DNA of 64,000 nt, from contig CM055314.2 of NCBI GenBank assembly GCA_029255685.2, positions 39,500,790 through 39,564,789 of the forward strand. Direction: 5' to 3'. The stretch's first letter is position 1. Each line of letters begins with the position of its first letter. The DNA is from Silene conica. Lineage: Eukaryota > Streptophyta > Magnoliopsida > Caryophyllales > Caryophyllaceae. Shown here in pieces: positions 22,334 to 35,106 of this stretch. The notes below the pieces were generated by a model that was not told the origin of the DNA, made no database searches, and saw only the letters and a program-made list of their open reading frames with translations. The translations under genes were made by a program, and so were the position numbers.

Positions 22334-22925
22334 GGAACTTATTGTTTTGGAATATGGCTATGTTTTGCAGATCAGTGTTTGGCAGACAAAAATACTTGCA
22401 GAACTTAGTATTTATTTAGGACTGGTTGTATGTGTTGCCTTAGAGCATATGAGCTCATATATTGTAATTTGCTTATCTACGATTGACTTTTGTTGTATTA
22501 ATTGCCATTATGTTTTTTGGATAAATGGACATCGAGATCTTTTGTTTATACTATGTGTTTGAATCATACAGCACTTGCATAACTTACATTATATCTAATG
22601 TAGCATGTCATGCTCTATTTTTTAAAAATATACTATATGCAATAGAATATTTACATCATTGTTATTATTATGTAATTAGCTAGACAAGTGCGTAAACAGT
22701 TTTATATGTCACTTTGTGTTTAATTAGTAATTGATACTTCTCAATGTGATTCTGATGTTTTTTGGTGTTTGTTAGACAGAGGGATAGAGATAGTTGGGTT
22801 ACATTGAGGAATTAATTTACTACAATTGATTGCTCAATGGGTACGTTGCTATACTATAATGATGTTTGCCAACACTATCATAGTAAATGTATATTTAATA
22901 TGATTACTGCCATTGTTGATTACAG
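22334..22925. other. Substrate upstream of the Helitron Rep exons
   Basis: An AT-rich stretch continuing the sequence interrupted by Gypsy A. One short open frame starts GVELIVLEYGYVLQISVW and ends at 22560, with no recognised domain. The rest looks intronic or untranslated. Confidence 0.4.
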
Positions 22926-25712
22926 ATGACAACTTCCCGTATTACGCTAATGTACATGGTTCTAGCAAAACTAAGCGCAAGTGTAGGACTCAGATACAAG
23001 CTGAAACCAGTGAGCCGAGGTAGTGTAGCATTGTTCATTGCCTTAACTAACTTTGTATTATGTATAATGTAAGCACCATTCTGCTTTTGTTGTCTACACT
23101 TAGGGGTACGTTAGCAAAAGCAGATGTTGTTCCTCCAAAAAAGCGTTGCAAGAAGCCCTGTCCGAGACCACAACCTGGTAAGTGTGTGGATGGTTGTGAT
23201 ATGCATCCTTGTGTTTTTGAGAGTGATATCTAATACTTTGTGTCCTGGATATTAGGTTTACCACTTACTATGATTGGTCAACCATTAATTTGTACCCCTT
23301 CAAGTTCCCAGATGCTCCATCGTGTGATAAATGCTTTGCAAAGAGAATAATCTATGAATCGAAAACATTTTGTTGTGCAAATGGAGCTATTGTGCTGCCT
23401 TCCAGTACGTTTCCGCCAATACTAGCAATGCTGTACACTTCAGCGGACCCAACATCAATGCATTTTCGTCAGTTTGCGCGTCTGTATAATAACTTGTTTG
23501 CGTTTACATCCATTGATGGGAAGTTCGAATCACAGACGATTAAAGGTATTTATGTTTTTAAGCTTCATGGTCAAATGTACCACAATGTACCGGACCTACT
23601 TCCTTGTGGCAGTCATCCAAAATTCCTACAATTGTACTTTTATGATGGCCTGCACGAAGCTGCAAATCGTGCAGCATGCATCAAGGAACTCGATGCAGCT
23701 GTCATTGATATCTTAATGAATGTAACAGAGACAAACCCATATGCTCGCTTCTTCCGATCGTTGAAAGATGTCACTGTTACTGCCAACACTAAGATAGTTA
23801 TCACAAAAAATCCTAACCAAGACCAGCGTGTAAGCAATGCTCCTACATCTGACGAGGTTGCTGCAATCTGGCCTGAAGATTCTACATCTGGTGAGACTAA
23901 TGGACCTCACATATTGGTTACTAGCCATAGTGAGGCTTCGCATCGAGTCATGCATTATTATGGCTGTTATGATCCACTACAGTACCCGCTGTTATTTCCC
24001 AAAGGGGAGTGTGGATGGCGACAAAGGCTCAAGAAGCAAGTGGTCAAAAATAAGGCAATACAAACCGTACAGAGTTCAACACCGCCGCCATCTAGCTTCC
24101 TAGATGCTGAGACTCTTTTAGATGCAGAGGCACGACGTAAGTCATACGTGTATACTTTTTAAAGTCTGCTTGGTAGTTGGAAGAGACTGTTTATTATCTA
24201 CAATTTGTGAGATAGTACAATAGTAATGAATTTGTTGTGCTTTCAAGAAGTTCTTGTCAGAAGAATTCAGAAGACCGAAATATTTCATGTCGTGAGTATT
24301 ATTGTTATAGACTGCAAAATAGACCAGGAAGTATGATGTTGAGAGCTGTGAGATGCTTATAGCAATATATCGTTGACATGTATGTGAAGTTAGAAAACAC
24401 TCGGTTGGACTACCTTAGGCATAATCAGGATACAATCAGGTCTGAGTTATACCAGGGATTGCTTGACACCATTGATGCTGGTGAACAATGCGCAGCAAAT
24501 GTAGGGCGGCGCGTTATTCTCCCGGCAACATATAATGGTGGCCCTCAAGACATGAAGAGGAGATACCTAAATGCAATGGCTCTTGTGCAGCGATTCAGAA
24601 AACCAGATTTTTTTATAACTATGACATGCAATTCAAATTGGCCTGAAATAAAAAATGAGCTGGCGCCTGGAGAAGAAGCTCAAAATCGTCCGGATATTGT
24701 GGCTCGAGTATTTCGAGCTAAACTGTTATTGTTAAAAAAAAACTGGTCGATGAAAAAATCTTTGGAGAAGTTGCTGCATTTTTATATGTAGTTGAATTCC
24801 AAAAGAGAGGATTGCCTCATGCGCATTTCTTATTGATTATGACGGCTGGTAGCAGGATGAATTGTCCAGCTAATTTCGACAAATTCGTATCTGCTGAAAT
24901 CATTCCTCAGTCAAATGCGAATCTGCGTGCAGCTGTGATAAAACATATGATGCACGGTCCATGTGGAAAGCTAGATCCTGAGTGTGCATGTATGAGACAT
25001 AAAAGCAGTCCGGGTAAGTGCAAGTACTTGTATCCGAAACCATACGTAGCTGATACAACCAACAATGATGACGGATACCCGGTGTACAAGCGTATGCCAA
25101 CGGCCGAAAGTGTGTGCGTGAGAGGTCAAATGCTTGACAATCGCTGGGTGATTCTATACAACCCATATTTACTAGACCTTTTCGATTGCCACGTTAATGT
25201 GGAGGTTTGCTCAACCATTCAGGCAGTGAAGTACTCGTATAAGTATGTTTACAAGGGTCATGACAGGATATCATTCAACGTAGCGGCAGATGGGGAAGTC
25301 AAACCGGTTGATGAAATAGAGCAATATAAATCTGGCCGATGGGTATCTCCTATTGAAGCAGTGTGACGTATTTATGGATTTGATTTGTTTGAAATGCAAC
25401 CTGCATTGATGGTGTTGCCAGTTCATTTAGAAGGTATGCAAACAATACAGATGAGACCGCACGAGAGGTTAACCCATGTAGTGTCTAACAAAGAGCGTGT
25501 AAGGACTCCACTCACTAAATTCTTTAGGTTGAATAGTGACAAAGCTACAAATCCAACATGGAGAAAACTATATGGGAGCTTCATTGAGCACTACCGATGG
25601 GATACATTTCAACGAACATGGTTGAGGAGTAAGAACAAAACATTCACAATATCCCGACTTGTTTTTGTGGCACCTTCAGAAGGAGAACGTTACTTCTTGC
25701 GTTTGTTATTGA
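22926..25712 (+). pseudogene. Helitron Rep/helicase gene, 5' part, degraded
   Basis: Helitron rolling-circle transposase. Probable small exons at about 22926-23020 (DDNFPYYANVHGSSKTKRKC) and 23104-23179 (GTLAKADVVPPKKRCKKP) lie before donor-like GTAAGT sites. From 23260 a Helitron_like_N region follows: YYDWSTINLYPFKFPD, FARLYNNLFAFTSIDGKF, LQLYFYDGLHEA. After an intron-like gap come ISCREYYCYRLQNRPGSMM and FFITMTCNSNWPEIKNELA. Then comes the Rep nuclease: the HUH motif GLPHAHFLLIM (His codons at 24818 and 24824) and the tyrosine region KYSYKYVYKGHDR. Damage includes TAG at about 24360 (CAG expected), a frameshift near 24740-24770 and TGA at 25364 (TGG expected). The frame is cut by Copia B at YFLRLLL and resumes at 40709. 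Confidence 0.85.
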
Positions 25713-26858
25713 TGTTGGAGTAAGTGTCCTCGACAATAATGTGATCACGTCAATAATATAATTAATTGACAAATCTCTATAAAAGAATATTCATGGGATG
25801 ATTCTTTATCATAAGTCAACTGGTCAACATTAATCGGTAATGATTGGCTTGCTAGAGTTTGACATTACTGTCGTAATGACGGTGGTGACCAGTTGATCCC
25901 TTTAGGTCACACCTATAGGACAACTCTCTCAATGATAAATGAGATAACTGTATATTGATACGAGTTACTTCATTTCTAGTTTATTTTATATAAGGAGAAA
26001 TTTATAAAAGGATTATAAATTGAAATAGTTTTAGTGATAAAAAAGTCATCACTATTATTTATATGTTTATGAAACATATTTGAATGAATGAATATATACA
26101 ATTGTTGTAAACGGATATAGATTAATAGATGTTAGTAATTGTGAATTACTAATTTTATGATTTAACGTTTAAATGTTAAACTACGAATCATAAAATTGTT
26201 GAAGAAATGTTCACGTACTTATGCAATATGCAACATGAGTCCATTACGGTTGATGGACCGTGTGACAACATTATCTTAGACAATATTATCAATATTATGT
26301 GTTAATATGATAAGGAAACATGTCATTAATAGTATTGTCTTAGTGGGAGACATGGTAGTTTATTAAGGTGCCATCCATTGGGCACCCTAATCCACACCAC
26401 CCGGCCACCTCTTTGGCTAGAACAAAAGAGGTTTTGTTCCCACTTTACTCATTCATTCATTAGTGTGTTAGGGTTTTTGTAAATAGAGAACAAAAGAAAG
26501 AAAGAAAATTACTTCCTAATTTTCTAACCCTAAACCGTGTGCCTCCCTAATAAACTATCAATTTTGTATCAAAATTTTCTAGCAAAAATTACATACAAAC
26601 ATTGAGTGTAGTGTGTCTTGGTGTTCATCTTTTGGAGGCCATCTCTTTGAAGGTTCAAGGATGATCATCCGTGTGATAAGCTCAAGAACAAGTGAAGAAG
26701 GTGACTTCACTTGTGCCCTATATTAGCCGAGAATAACAATGTAAGGAAGCTTGTTCTTCCACCTTAATCTCGTTTAATCTTTTGTTAAGCATGCATAAGA
26801 TCAACTTATTATAAGATAATTTAAATTAGTTTGACTAAGTAGGTATATGAACCTAACA
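25713..26858 (+). repeat. Copia B 5' LTR
   Basis: TGTTGGAGTAAGTGTCC...CTAACA, same length as the 3' copy. It shares start and internal blocks with the Copia A and Copia D LTRs. Confidence 0.93.
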
Positions 26859-26859
26859 A

Positions 26860-26873
26860 TTGGTATCAGAGCG
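26860..26873 (+). other. Copia B primer binding site
   Basis: TTGGTATCAGAGCG one base after the LTR. Only about 85 bp of Copia B leader follow before the Copia C insertion. Confidence 0.85.
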
Positions 26874-26959
26874 CATGTTGTTGTATGCTTAATCGGTTTT
26901 AGTTTTTCCGATTTTTTGAGACTTAAAACAAAACTAAATATTTAAAGACTCATATGTAT

Positions 26960-28448
26960 TGTTGAACCATATATTCAAATATATATATAGTATATATGTT
27001 TATGTTTTGATAATGACAAGTCTAGCTATTTATATATTATATACTCGTATGTATAATCGTGTGCTAAGTGTACAAAACATTAGTAACAAGATCTAATCTA
27101 TCAAGTATAAAAGATTCAAGCACATTAGTCAATGAATTGACTAAGTCGAAGATTGATAGAAGATCACAAGCGCGCATAATGAACTAAAGTTGTATTCGTC
27201 AACTATAGCTTTAGTACAAGATGGATTCAAGTTATAGCTCGTAGCTATAACTCTATATCATGAAGAAATGATCAAGACTTATGTGTGTTTTAGTTGAAAC
27301 AATTGTTTCCTAATTTGTGTCGTGTAGTATTAGTGGTTCCATGGTATTCTATTTTTAATATGGAATTGTTAATCTTAATAGGATTATATAAAATATCTTT
27401 TGGTTAAATAAGAAATAAATAAATATCTTATGAGATAATTATTTATTACTAAAATAAACTAAAGATTTTTATATGATTTTAATTGTCAAAAATATATAGT
27501 CTAAATATAGTTTGTTTCGATTTTGGAAATCGTGTGATATGCCACATTACCAAATCGTGTAGGACTTGCTTAAATAAATATCATGTATTTATTTAATGTC
27601 CTAAATAAACTAAGATTATATTATGGTAATATATTTTATTATCTTTGACATGATTTAGGAAGTTGATTTAATAAGGATACTAATTGTTTATTATATAAAG
27701 ATCTTTCCTAAATATGAATTAGGAAATTGATTCCTTATATAATACACATAGTACATTATTATATCTTTCCTAAATATATTAAGATTAGATTTATGGTAGT
27801 ATTACTAAAAGACTAGTATTCTAGTTTTAAGTAATATTCCTAAATCATCTAGGGTTAGAAATACCTAGATACATATTCTATATAAATAGACTACCTTTGA
27901 CACATTAATTGACACGAAAATACACAACACATATACACGAAAATCAAGAGAGAAAACCGCCGATCGTGTTCTTCAAGATTCGAGCTTTAATTGTCATATT
28001 CATATCAAGATTCAAGTGCTCAAGCATTGATCTTATTCATTCAAGATTGTGACACCAAGAAAACATTGAAGACTTTATCTTATTTACGTAAGATAGATTG
28101 AGTATTTAGCGGTACTCGTTGTAAGACAAATATTTAACGGTATTTGTCGTAGCTAGATATTTAACGGTATCTAGATTGAGTTGTGACTAACATCAAAGTC
28201 GCACGAGTAGGGTTGATAAAATTGTAATCCAGAGTTGGTACTAATTTTATTAATCGAGAATAGTGGACGTAGGTCTCAGAGTGTGAGACTGAACCACTTC
28301 AAAAATATCGTGTCTCTACTTTATTATTGCTCTACTCAACGATCATCATACAACTACATACACATCGAAGAAGATTTTAAAAAGAAGGCATACTCAATTC
28401 AACCCCCCCCCCCCCCTTCTTGAGTATATTATATCAATAGACTCTTCA
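26960..28448 (+). repeat. Copia C 5' LTR
   Basis: TGTTGAACCATATATTC...ATAGACTCTTCA. Contains a TATA box and a C run (15 C against 7 in the 3' copy). Confidence 0.94.
27879..27888 (+). promoter_or_regulatory. Probable TATA box of the Copia C LTR
   Basis: TATATAAATA lies about 570 bp before the LTR end, in the position expected for the U3 promoter, and is repeated in the 3' LTR near 36028. Motif-based only. Confidence 0.55.
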
Positions 28449-28449
28449 A

Positions 28450-28463
28450 TTGGTATCAGAGCC
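28450..28463 (+). other. Copia C primer binding site
   Basis: TTGGTATCAGAGCC directly after the LTR end, complementary to initiator tRNA-Met. Confidence 0.85.
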
Positions 28464-28535
28464 TCGTGCTCTTGATCGCCTAGCCGCGTGAGTTTTGATC
28501 CTTCTATTGATTCTATATTATATACTCTTTCATCT

Positions 28536-31500
28536 ATGGATTCCAAGCATCTCAAGTGCCCTATCTTCGATGGCAAAAACTATAGTTTATGGAAAAATAT
28601 GATGACTCATTACATCAAGGGTTGTGATTGGGAATGTTGGAAGATCATCCAAACTGGACCAAAGAAGATCTTGGTCGCCGCCGCCAATGGAACAACCTAT
28701 GAAAAAATGGAAAGCGATTATGTGGAAAGTGACTACAAAATTGCAGAGAAAAACTCTAAGGCTATGAGCCTCCTACAGAACGGAATGATAACCTCAGAAT
28801 TCGATAGATTCTCATCCTGTAGTTCCGCTAAGGAAATATGGGATAGTCTCGAACTTGCTTATGAAGGAACATCCGCAGTCAGGAAACATCGTATAGACTT
28901 GCTCGTTCAAAGATATGAACTTTTCAATATGGAAAAGAATGAATCTATTGATAGCATGTCTGCACGATTTTCTTGTATTATTAATGAACTGCGGAACCTT
29001 GGCAAAAAGATCGATTCTGAGGATATCATTCGTAAGATTCTTAGGAGTCTCACCAAAAAGTGGCAACCTAAGGTCACGGCCATAGAGGAAGCACGTGATT
29101 TATCTAAAATCACTTACCAAGAATTGATTGGATCCTTAATGGCTCACGAGATCATACTAAATAAAAATGATGATGATCCCAAAGGAAAGGGTGTCGCTTT
29201 ACAAGCCTCCACAAGTGAAGTAAGCGAAGAAGAACTTAAAGATGAAACAGTTCTATTCGCTAGACGATTCAAGAAAGCAGTTTTCAAAGGTAGATACAAA
29301 AACCCTAACAACAAAACGTTCGACAAAAAGAAAACTGAAACCAAACAAACATTCTTCAAAAGAGGATGTTTCAAGTGTGGGCAACAAGACCACATGATCA
29401 AAGATTGTCCAAGTTGGGACAAAATCAAAGACAAGTCAAAAAGAGAAAAGACCAAGACAGAATTTAAGAAAGTAATGCTTGCGTCATGCTGGGGAGAATT
29501 AGAATCTGAGGATGACGAGGACTCTGAAGAAGAAGAAGAAGTAGCACACCTATGCCTAAGCAACGTCAGCCTAGATCTAATCTCAAACGACAATAATGAA
29601 GATGACGCATCTCATATGTGTCTCCTTGGAGAATCCGACTCAGACGACGACGACGATGAAGAGTTTGTCGCCAAGGAAAATAACCTATGGTATCTCGACA
29701 GTGGATGCTCAAGACATATGACAGGCGACGTAAACCTATTCCAAACCCTAAAACCTTTTGACGGAGGTAAAGTCACATTCGGTGATAACAAAAAGGGAAA
29801 GATCATCGAGATTGGTAAGATAGGTATTTCATCCTCTCATGCAATAAATGATGTATACCTTGTAAATGGTCTCAAACACAATCTTATCAGTATATCTCAA
29901 TTATGTGACAAAGGAAATAAAGTGGTTTTTCATTCAGATATATGTCGTATAATCTTAGAAGGCACCAGTAAAGTGATACTTGAAGGTCACAGGATGAAAA
30001 ATGTTTATATGATTGATTTAAATGTTGTACCTACTGATTCTCTATCATGCATGAAAGTTACGTTAGATGATCCATGTCTATGGCACAAGAGATTTGGTCA
30101 TATTAGCTCACCTATTCTAAGTAAGCTGAAAAGATGGGACTTGGTCGAAGGTCTTCCAAAGATCAAATTTGATCAAGCAAAGATGTGTGATACATGTGCA
30201 CGATGTAAACACGTCAGATCATCCTTTAAGCCAAAAAGAGTGGTAAGCACAGAACAAGCTCTTGAACTAGTACACATGGATCTATGTGGCCCTATGAAGG
30301 TAAGAAGCAGAGGTGGTTCCAGGTACGTTTTCGTTCTAGTTGATGATTACTCTAGATTTGTTTGGCCAATCTTTCTTCACTCTAAAGACGAAACTTTCGA
30401 TGAATTTGTTAGTCTCATGAAACTTGTCCAAAACAAATATAAATCAAACCTAGTAACAATCCGTACTGATCATGGAACTGAGTTCGACAATCATGCTTTT
30501 ATTGAGTTCTGTAAAACCAATGGTGTTGGTCATAACTTCTCGGCCCCTAGAACCCCACAACAAAATGGAGTTGTAGAACGAATGAACAGAACGCTAGAAG
30601 ACATGGCTAGAACAATGCTTCTTTGTAGTGGCCTACCTAGAAACTTTTGGGCTGAGGCTATTAGTACAGCTTGCTATATTCATAACCGTGCTATGATTAG
30701 ACCTATCCTTAAAAAGACTCCTTATGAACTTCTTCGTGGTCGTAAACCAAATATATCTCATTTAAGATGCTTTGGTAGTAAATGCTTTGTTCACAACAAT
30801 GGTAAAAACAGATTAAGCAAATTCGACCCTAGAAGTGATGAAGCAATCTTTATAGGATATTCAGATCATAGTAAAGCCTACAAAGTTTTTAACAAACGAA
30901 CTTTATGCATAGAGGAAAGTATTCATGTTATCTTTGATGAGAATAATGTCTTCGATAAGCCATTACAGGATATAGAGGAAAACCTAGACGAACCTGATTT
31001 CAGGTTATCAAGGGAAGATCCTCCTGAAATGGAAATTGAAGAAGGAGAACCTCAAGGAATACATGATGAACTCAACTTGGGAGAAAATGGTGCGAGAGAT
31101 GAAACTACAGTTGATGATACTGTAGATAACTCTCAAACCAATGACTTGGAACCCAGAGTTACAGCTAATGAAGCTGTAACTTTGAATCAAAACCAAAGGG
31201 AAGAGGCCAGAGTTATACCTGACCCTACTATAAACCCAGGTTTGGATTCAGGGGGAACAAGTCAAAATCCCGAGTCAAGTTCAGGGAATGCAAATGATCA
31301 ATCAAGAAACTGGAGATATAAAAGCTCTCATCCTTTGGACAATTTCATAGGAAGCCTAACAGATGGAGTTCAAACTCGAAGGAGCTTAAATAATTTTTGC
31401 TCATTCTACTCCTTTCTCTCCACCATTGAACCTTCAAATATCAAGGAAGCTCTAGCAGAACCAGACTGGATAGTTGCCATGCAAGAAGAACTCCAGCAAT

Positions 31501-32954
31501 TTGAAAGAAACAAAGTTTGGCATCTTGTTCCTCGACCAAAGGACAGAACTGTCATTGGAACTAGATGGGTATTCAGAAACAAATTGGATGACACTGGAGT
31601 CATTGTGCGAAACAAGGCCAGATTGGTAGTTCAAGGATACAACCAACAGGAAGGGATCGATTATGACGAAACCTTTGCTCTTGTTGCTCGTCTTGAGGCA
31701 ATAAGACTACTCATTGCATTTGCAGCACACAAGGGAATGAAGCTTTTTCAGATGGACGTTAAGACTGCATTTCTTAATGGTTATCTCCAAGAGGAAGTAT
31801 TTGTTGAACAACCTCCTGGATTTCCTGACAGCAAACTCAAGGATCATGTATTCAAATTGGACAAAGCTCTCTATGGTCTGAAACAAGCACCTAGAGCATG
31901 GTACGACAGATTATCAAAGTTCCTATTGGAGAGTGGATTCAAGAGAGGGTCTGTGGATAAAACCCTATTTCTTAAAAGCGAAAACTCAGATCTACTAGTA
32001 GTTCAGATCTATGTTGACGATATTATTTTTGGCTCAACTAATAAAAAGTTGTGCAAGTACTTCTCTGAGTTGATGACTTCTGAATTCGAGATGAGTATGA
32101 TGGGAGAACTAAAATTCTTCCTTGGACTTCAAATACAACAAACTGAAGAAGGAATCAAAGTTCATCAACAAAAATACGTCAAAGAGTTACTAAAGAAATT
32201 TGGAATGGAAACCTCTCATGCAATGCCTACTCCAATGGTCACAGATAAGAAGCTAACCAAAGACGAAGATGGTAAGCCTGTAGATGAAACAACTTACCGA
32301 GGTATGATTGGCTCACTTCTTTATCTTACAGCAAGCCGTCCAGATATAATGTTTAGTGTTTGTGTTTGTGCGAGATTCCAATCTGCACCAAAAGAATCAC
32401 ACATGATTGCAGTTAAGAGAATTTTAAGATACCTAATCGGAACCTCAAAATTATATCTATGGTATCCCATGGACTGTAACTTTAACTTAGTAGGATATTC
32501 AGATGCGGATTATGCAGGATGTTCTTTAGACAGAAAAAGTACCTCCGGACTTGCCACCTTTGTAGGTCCTTGTATTATATCTTGGGGATCCAAGAAACAA
32601 AATTCTGTCGCTCTCTCAACTGCTGAAGCAGAATATATTGCAGCCGCACTGGTATGTTCTCAACTTTTATGGTTAAAGCAAGAGTTACATGATTATGGTG
32701 TTGATGTTGGATGTGTGCCTATATTATGTGATAATACGAGTGCTATAATTATATCTAAAAACCCAGCCCAGCACTCGAGGACCAAACATATTGAAATTAG
32801 ACACCACTTTCTAAGAGACCATGTTGAAAAGAAAAATATAAAATTGGAATTTTGTAGTACGGAAAAACAGTGGGCAGATATCTTCACTAAACCATTGGCT
32901 AGAGAACGCTTTGAGACTTTGCGATTGGAAATTGGTTTAATCGGTGGCACCTAA
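28536..32954 (+). CDS. gag-pol: Copia C gag-pol polyprotein, uninterrupted (1472 aa)
   Basis: ATG 28536 ([16 protein letters not shown]) is chosen because the upstream open frame has only a GTG, and the protein then begins like known copia Gags. Order: UBN2-type Gag; zinc knuckle [14 protein letters not shown] from residue 278; protease [11 protein letters not shown] with Asp 388; pre-integrase zinc finger region CLWHKRFGH...CDTCARCKH; integrase core MDLCGPMK (Asp ~582), [35 protein letters not shown]...[17 protein letters not shown]...YVDDIIFG (Asp-Asp ~1161); RNase [11 protein letters not shown] and [10 protein letters not shown]; end at TAA. No stop or frameshift in 4.4 kb, so it may encode a working set of enzymes. 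A second SIRE-type ORF region follows. Confidence 0.95.
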   Translation: MDSKHLKCPIFDGKNYSLWKNMMTHYIKGCDWECWKIIQTGPKKILVAAANGTTYEKMESDYVESDYKIAEKNSKAMSLLQNGMITSEFDRFSSCSSAKEIWDSLELAYEGTSAVRKHRIDLLVQRYELFNMEKNESIDSMSARFSCIINELRNLGKKIDSEDIIRKILRSLTKKWQPKVTAIEEARDLSKITYQELIGSLMAHEIILNKNDDDPKGKGVALQASTSEVSEEELKDETVLFARRFKKAVFKGRYKNPNNKTFDKKKTETKQTFFKRGCFKCGQQDHMIKDCPSWDKIKDKSKREKTKTEFKKVMLASCWGELESEDDEDSEEEEEVAHLCLSNVSLDLISNDNNEDDASHMCLLGESDSDDDDDEEFVAKENNLWYLDSGCSRHMTGDVNLFQTLKPFDGGKVTFGDNKKGKIIEIGKIGISSSHAINDVYLVNGLKHNLISISQLCDKGNKVVFHSDICRIILEGTSKVILEGHRMKNVYMIDLNVVPTDSLSCMKVTLDDPCLWHKRFGHISSPILSKLKRWDLVEGLPKIKFDQAKMCDTCARCKHVRSSFKPKRVVSTEQALELVHMDLCGPMKVRSRGGSRYVFVLVDDYSRFVWPIFLHSKDETFDEFVSLMKLVQNKYKSNLVTIRTDHGTEFDNHAFIEFCKTNGVGHNFSAPRTPQQNGVVERMNRTLEDMARTMLLCSGLPRNFWAEAISTACYIHNRAMIRPILKKTPYELLRGRKPNISHLRCFGSKCFVHNNGKNRLSKFDPRSDEAIFIGYSDHSKAYKVFNKRTLCIEESIHVIFDENNVFDKPLQDIEENLDEPDFRLSREDPPEMEIEEGEPQGIHDELNLGENGARDETTVDDTVDNSQTNDLEPRVTANEAVTLNQNQREEARVIPDPTINPGLDSGGTSQNPESSSGNANDQSRNWRYKSSHPLDNFIGSLTDGVQTRRSLNNFCSFYSFLSTIEPSNIKEALAEPDWIVAMQEELQQFERNKVWHLVPRPKDRTVIGTRWVFRNKLDDTGVIVRNKARLVVQGYNQQEGIDYDETFALVARLEAIRLLIAFAAHKGMKLFQMDVKTAFLNGYLQEEVFVEQPPGFPDSKLKDHVFKLDKALYGLKQAPRAWYDRLSKFLLESGFKRGSVDKTLFLKSENSDLLVVQIYVDDIIFGSTNKKLCKYFSELMTSEFEMSMMGELKFFLGLQIQQTEEGIKVHQQKYVKELLKKFGMETSHAMPTPMVTDKKLTKDEDGKPVDETTYRGMIGSLLYLTASRPDIMFSVCVCARFQSAPKESHMIAVKRILRYLIGTSKLYLWYPMDCNFNLVGYSDADYAGCSLDRKSTSGLATFVGPCIISWGSKKQNSVALSTAEAEYIAAALVCSQLLWLKQELHDYGVDVGCVPILCDNTSAIIISKNPAQHSRTKHIEIRHHFLRDHVEKKNIKLEFCSTEKQWADIFTKPLARERFETLRLEIGLIGGT

Positions 32955-33105
32955 TCAAATCTTAAAAGCAAAAATAACCCAATGATTGACTACGGTTTAG
33001 ATGAGATTATATGACTGTGTCCGTATACTCCGCTGCATGTGTATGTATATATTCGATGATAAATTCTGTGATTATAGTTATATTATATGATTTACATATG
33101 AATGT

Positions 33106-34399
33106 GTGCACAATCAATCTCACAATAATAGTACGTCACATATTATAATTTCTCCACAACATACATATTACAATATATACAAAATGATAATATTCAAATA
33201 TTACAAAAATAAAAATAAACTTACCAAATTATCACACAAAGTATGTGTGTTGGTCCCCATTGCCACGTCCCACAACCACCTAGCCCCACTAATACCTGCC
33301 ACGTGCCCCCCTACTAATTACCTAGCTTTTGACTTTCACCTTATCACTATTACCATTACTCCCTTAAACTTACCTCACCATTATTACCAACCCAAAACCA
33401 CAAAATTCATCAAAACACCATTAAACCTCCGCCTAAAACCTCCATCACCACTCGACCAAAAACCACCAACTTTACTAAAAACACGATGCCTCCCTCCAAC
33501 ACCACCCTCACCAACCCCATCACCCCCACCGTCACCTACACCCATCGCCGCCTCTATTCCGACATGCGACACCGGGAAACGCCGCAAACTAAACCAAGAA
33601 TCCTCCTCTGTTATCGATGATATACCCGAGTTCACCTCAGACCAAAACCCTCGTACTCTGTTTCGAGATTTCTCAGTTTACGCTACTCGTGAAGGTTTAG
33701 AGCGGGTCCGGATGACAAAAACGGAAGGTATGTTAATTGACCGAGTTCTACCTTATTCTATTCATTCGGGTCGCTATTATCCTAAGTCGTGGGTTGATGG
33801 GTCGAAATCTTTAAGGTTCTTTAAAGATTTTCTAAAAGTATCAAGGGTGGGAGTATATCAGTGATTTCTCGGGGTTGATTTTTCCGGTTGAAATTTGTCA
33901 GTTCTTTGCGTCTGTTAAAAGTTGTGAGGAAGGGGTACATGCAATTGTCAATGGCAAGGATGTCATGGTGTTAAAATCAGAAATTTGTGAAATCTTTAAC
34001 ATAAATCAAGAAGGTCTTAATCTTGATCCCAAAAAGGAGTGGAGTATGGTCACTAAGGAACAAAGGATGATGAAAGTTGATAAACAACTTGGTAAACCGG
34101 GATCAGAGGTATCGGCTATGTGCTCCGAATTGCTCGTTATTAGTAATCGACTCTCATTCCTCACGTCCCAAGGTGGTGCTATGGTAAGGGATCACGGGTT
34201 ATTGCGCAAAGATGCGAGTCACGCTCTTGAAGCAGTTAAGGCGCTTTCATTGAAAATACTCAACTTCGAAATAGCACTCAATGCTCAAGGAAGGAACGTG
34301 AACAGTTGCCTAGATAGGTTGGAGACCCTCGAATTCCGTACCCGACCCGACTATGTGAATCCTTATGCAAAGAATCCGGGTTCAAGCTCTCGTTCGTGA
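33106..34399 (+). pseudogene. Copia C extra 3' ORF (SIRE-type additional ORF), frameshifted
   Basis: Two overlapping frames make one likely protein. The first (33106-33864) has a proline- and threonine-rich N-terminal part, then FRDFSVYATREGLERVRMTKTEGMLIDRVLPY. The second is open across 33848-34399: GWEYISDFSGLIFPVEICQFF, VNGKDVMVLKSEICEIFNI, and a helical C-terminal part ending KNPGSSSRS. The frames meet near 33840-33855, so one small indel separates them. The second part resembles the 'putative plant transposon protein' type of domain. Position after pol is that of the env-like or additional ORF of SIRE elements, but I see no convincing signal peptide or membrane anchor. Function unknown. 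Confidence 0.6.
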
Positions 34400-35106
34400 T
34401 CCGTGATCTCCGTCTCTGTTTCTTGGTTGGATTGAAGTTGGTTTGTTGTTGTTTTAAGTCTGGGGTGGACTTATGAACTATTTGTATTATGGCCCAATGC
34501 CTTTCCCTGGCCCATTAGAAATCCGAAGCTAACTCACCTTTTGCCTCTCTCGGATTTCTTAACCCTAAACAGGCCCAAAACTTACTTCCTGTTCTGATGC
34601 GGCCCAATCCTTTATTTCTTTCACTATTGGCCCAATTTATTACTATCTTTTGCAGGCCCAGTTATCCGATTCCACTAGCCGGCCCAATTTTCTTTAAACA
34701 CTATTATTTCTTCATTCGGCCCATTGGCTTAGTATTTTGGATTGATTGTGTATATTTTTAACATTCCGTATGTGGTTATGTGATATTTTCTATGTTCATA
34801 GTATTTCGACTCGTTTATATGCTTGCTTATGCTTCGTACGTATATTATTCTAGTCGTTTCATGTCTTTGTTCTCATCTTTTCGATGATGTCAAGAGGGGG
34901 AAAAATGCGACTTAGATTAAAATTTGCCTAAGCTTGCTCCTTGTCGTAATTCATTGTCTCTTAGGGTCCTTAAAGGATATGGGATAGATGGAAGATAAAA
35001 ACCCTAAGTGACTCTTTGCTATAAATGACCATTATTATATTGAGGGGGAACATACACTTAGACACGAAATCTAAGAGAGACTTGCCATCATCAAAAAGGG
35101 GGAATT
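34400..35106 (+). other. Copia C 3' untranslated region with repeated polypurine tracts
   Basis: Non-coding. Purine tracts of the GAGGGGGA type recur at about 34891-34905, 35041-35050 and 35090-35104; the last sits next to the LTR and should be the active plus-strand primer. GGCCCA motifs recur around 34490-34730. Multiple tracts are typical of the SIRE lineage. Confidence 0.75.

Noticed and set aside
22332..22562. 76-aa ORF just after Gypsy A as a gene
   Set aside because: It begins at the insertion border, has no motif and continues an upstream frame that contains stops.
33106..33864. Envelope protein call for the extra Copia C ORF
   Set aside because: No convincing signal peptide, cleavage site or membrane anchor was seen; the position alone is not enough.
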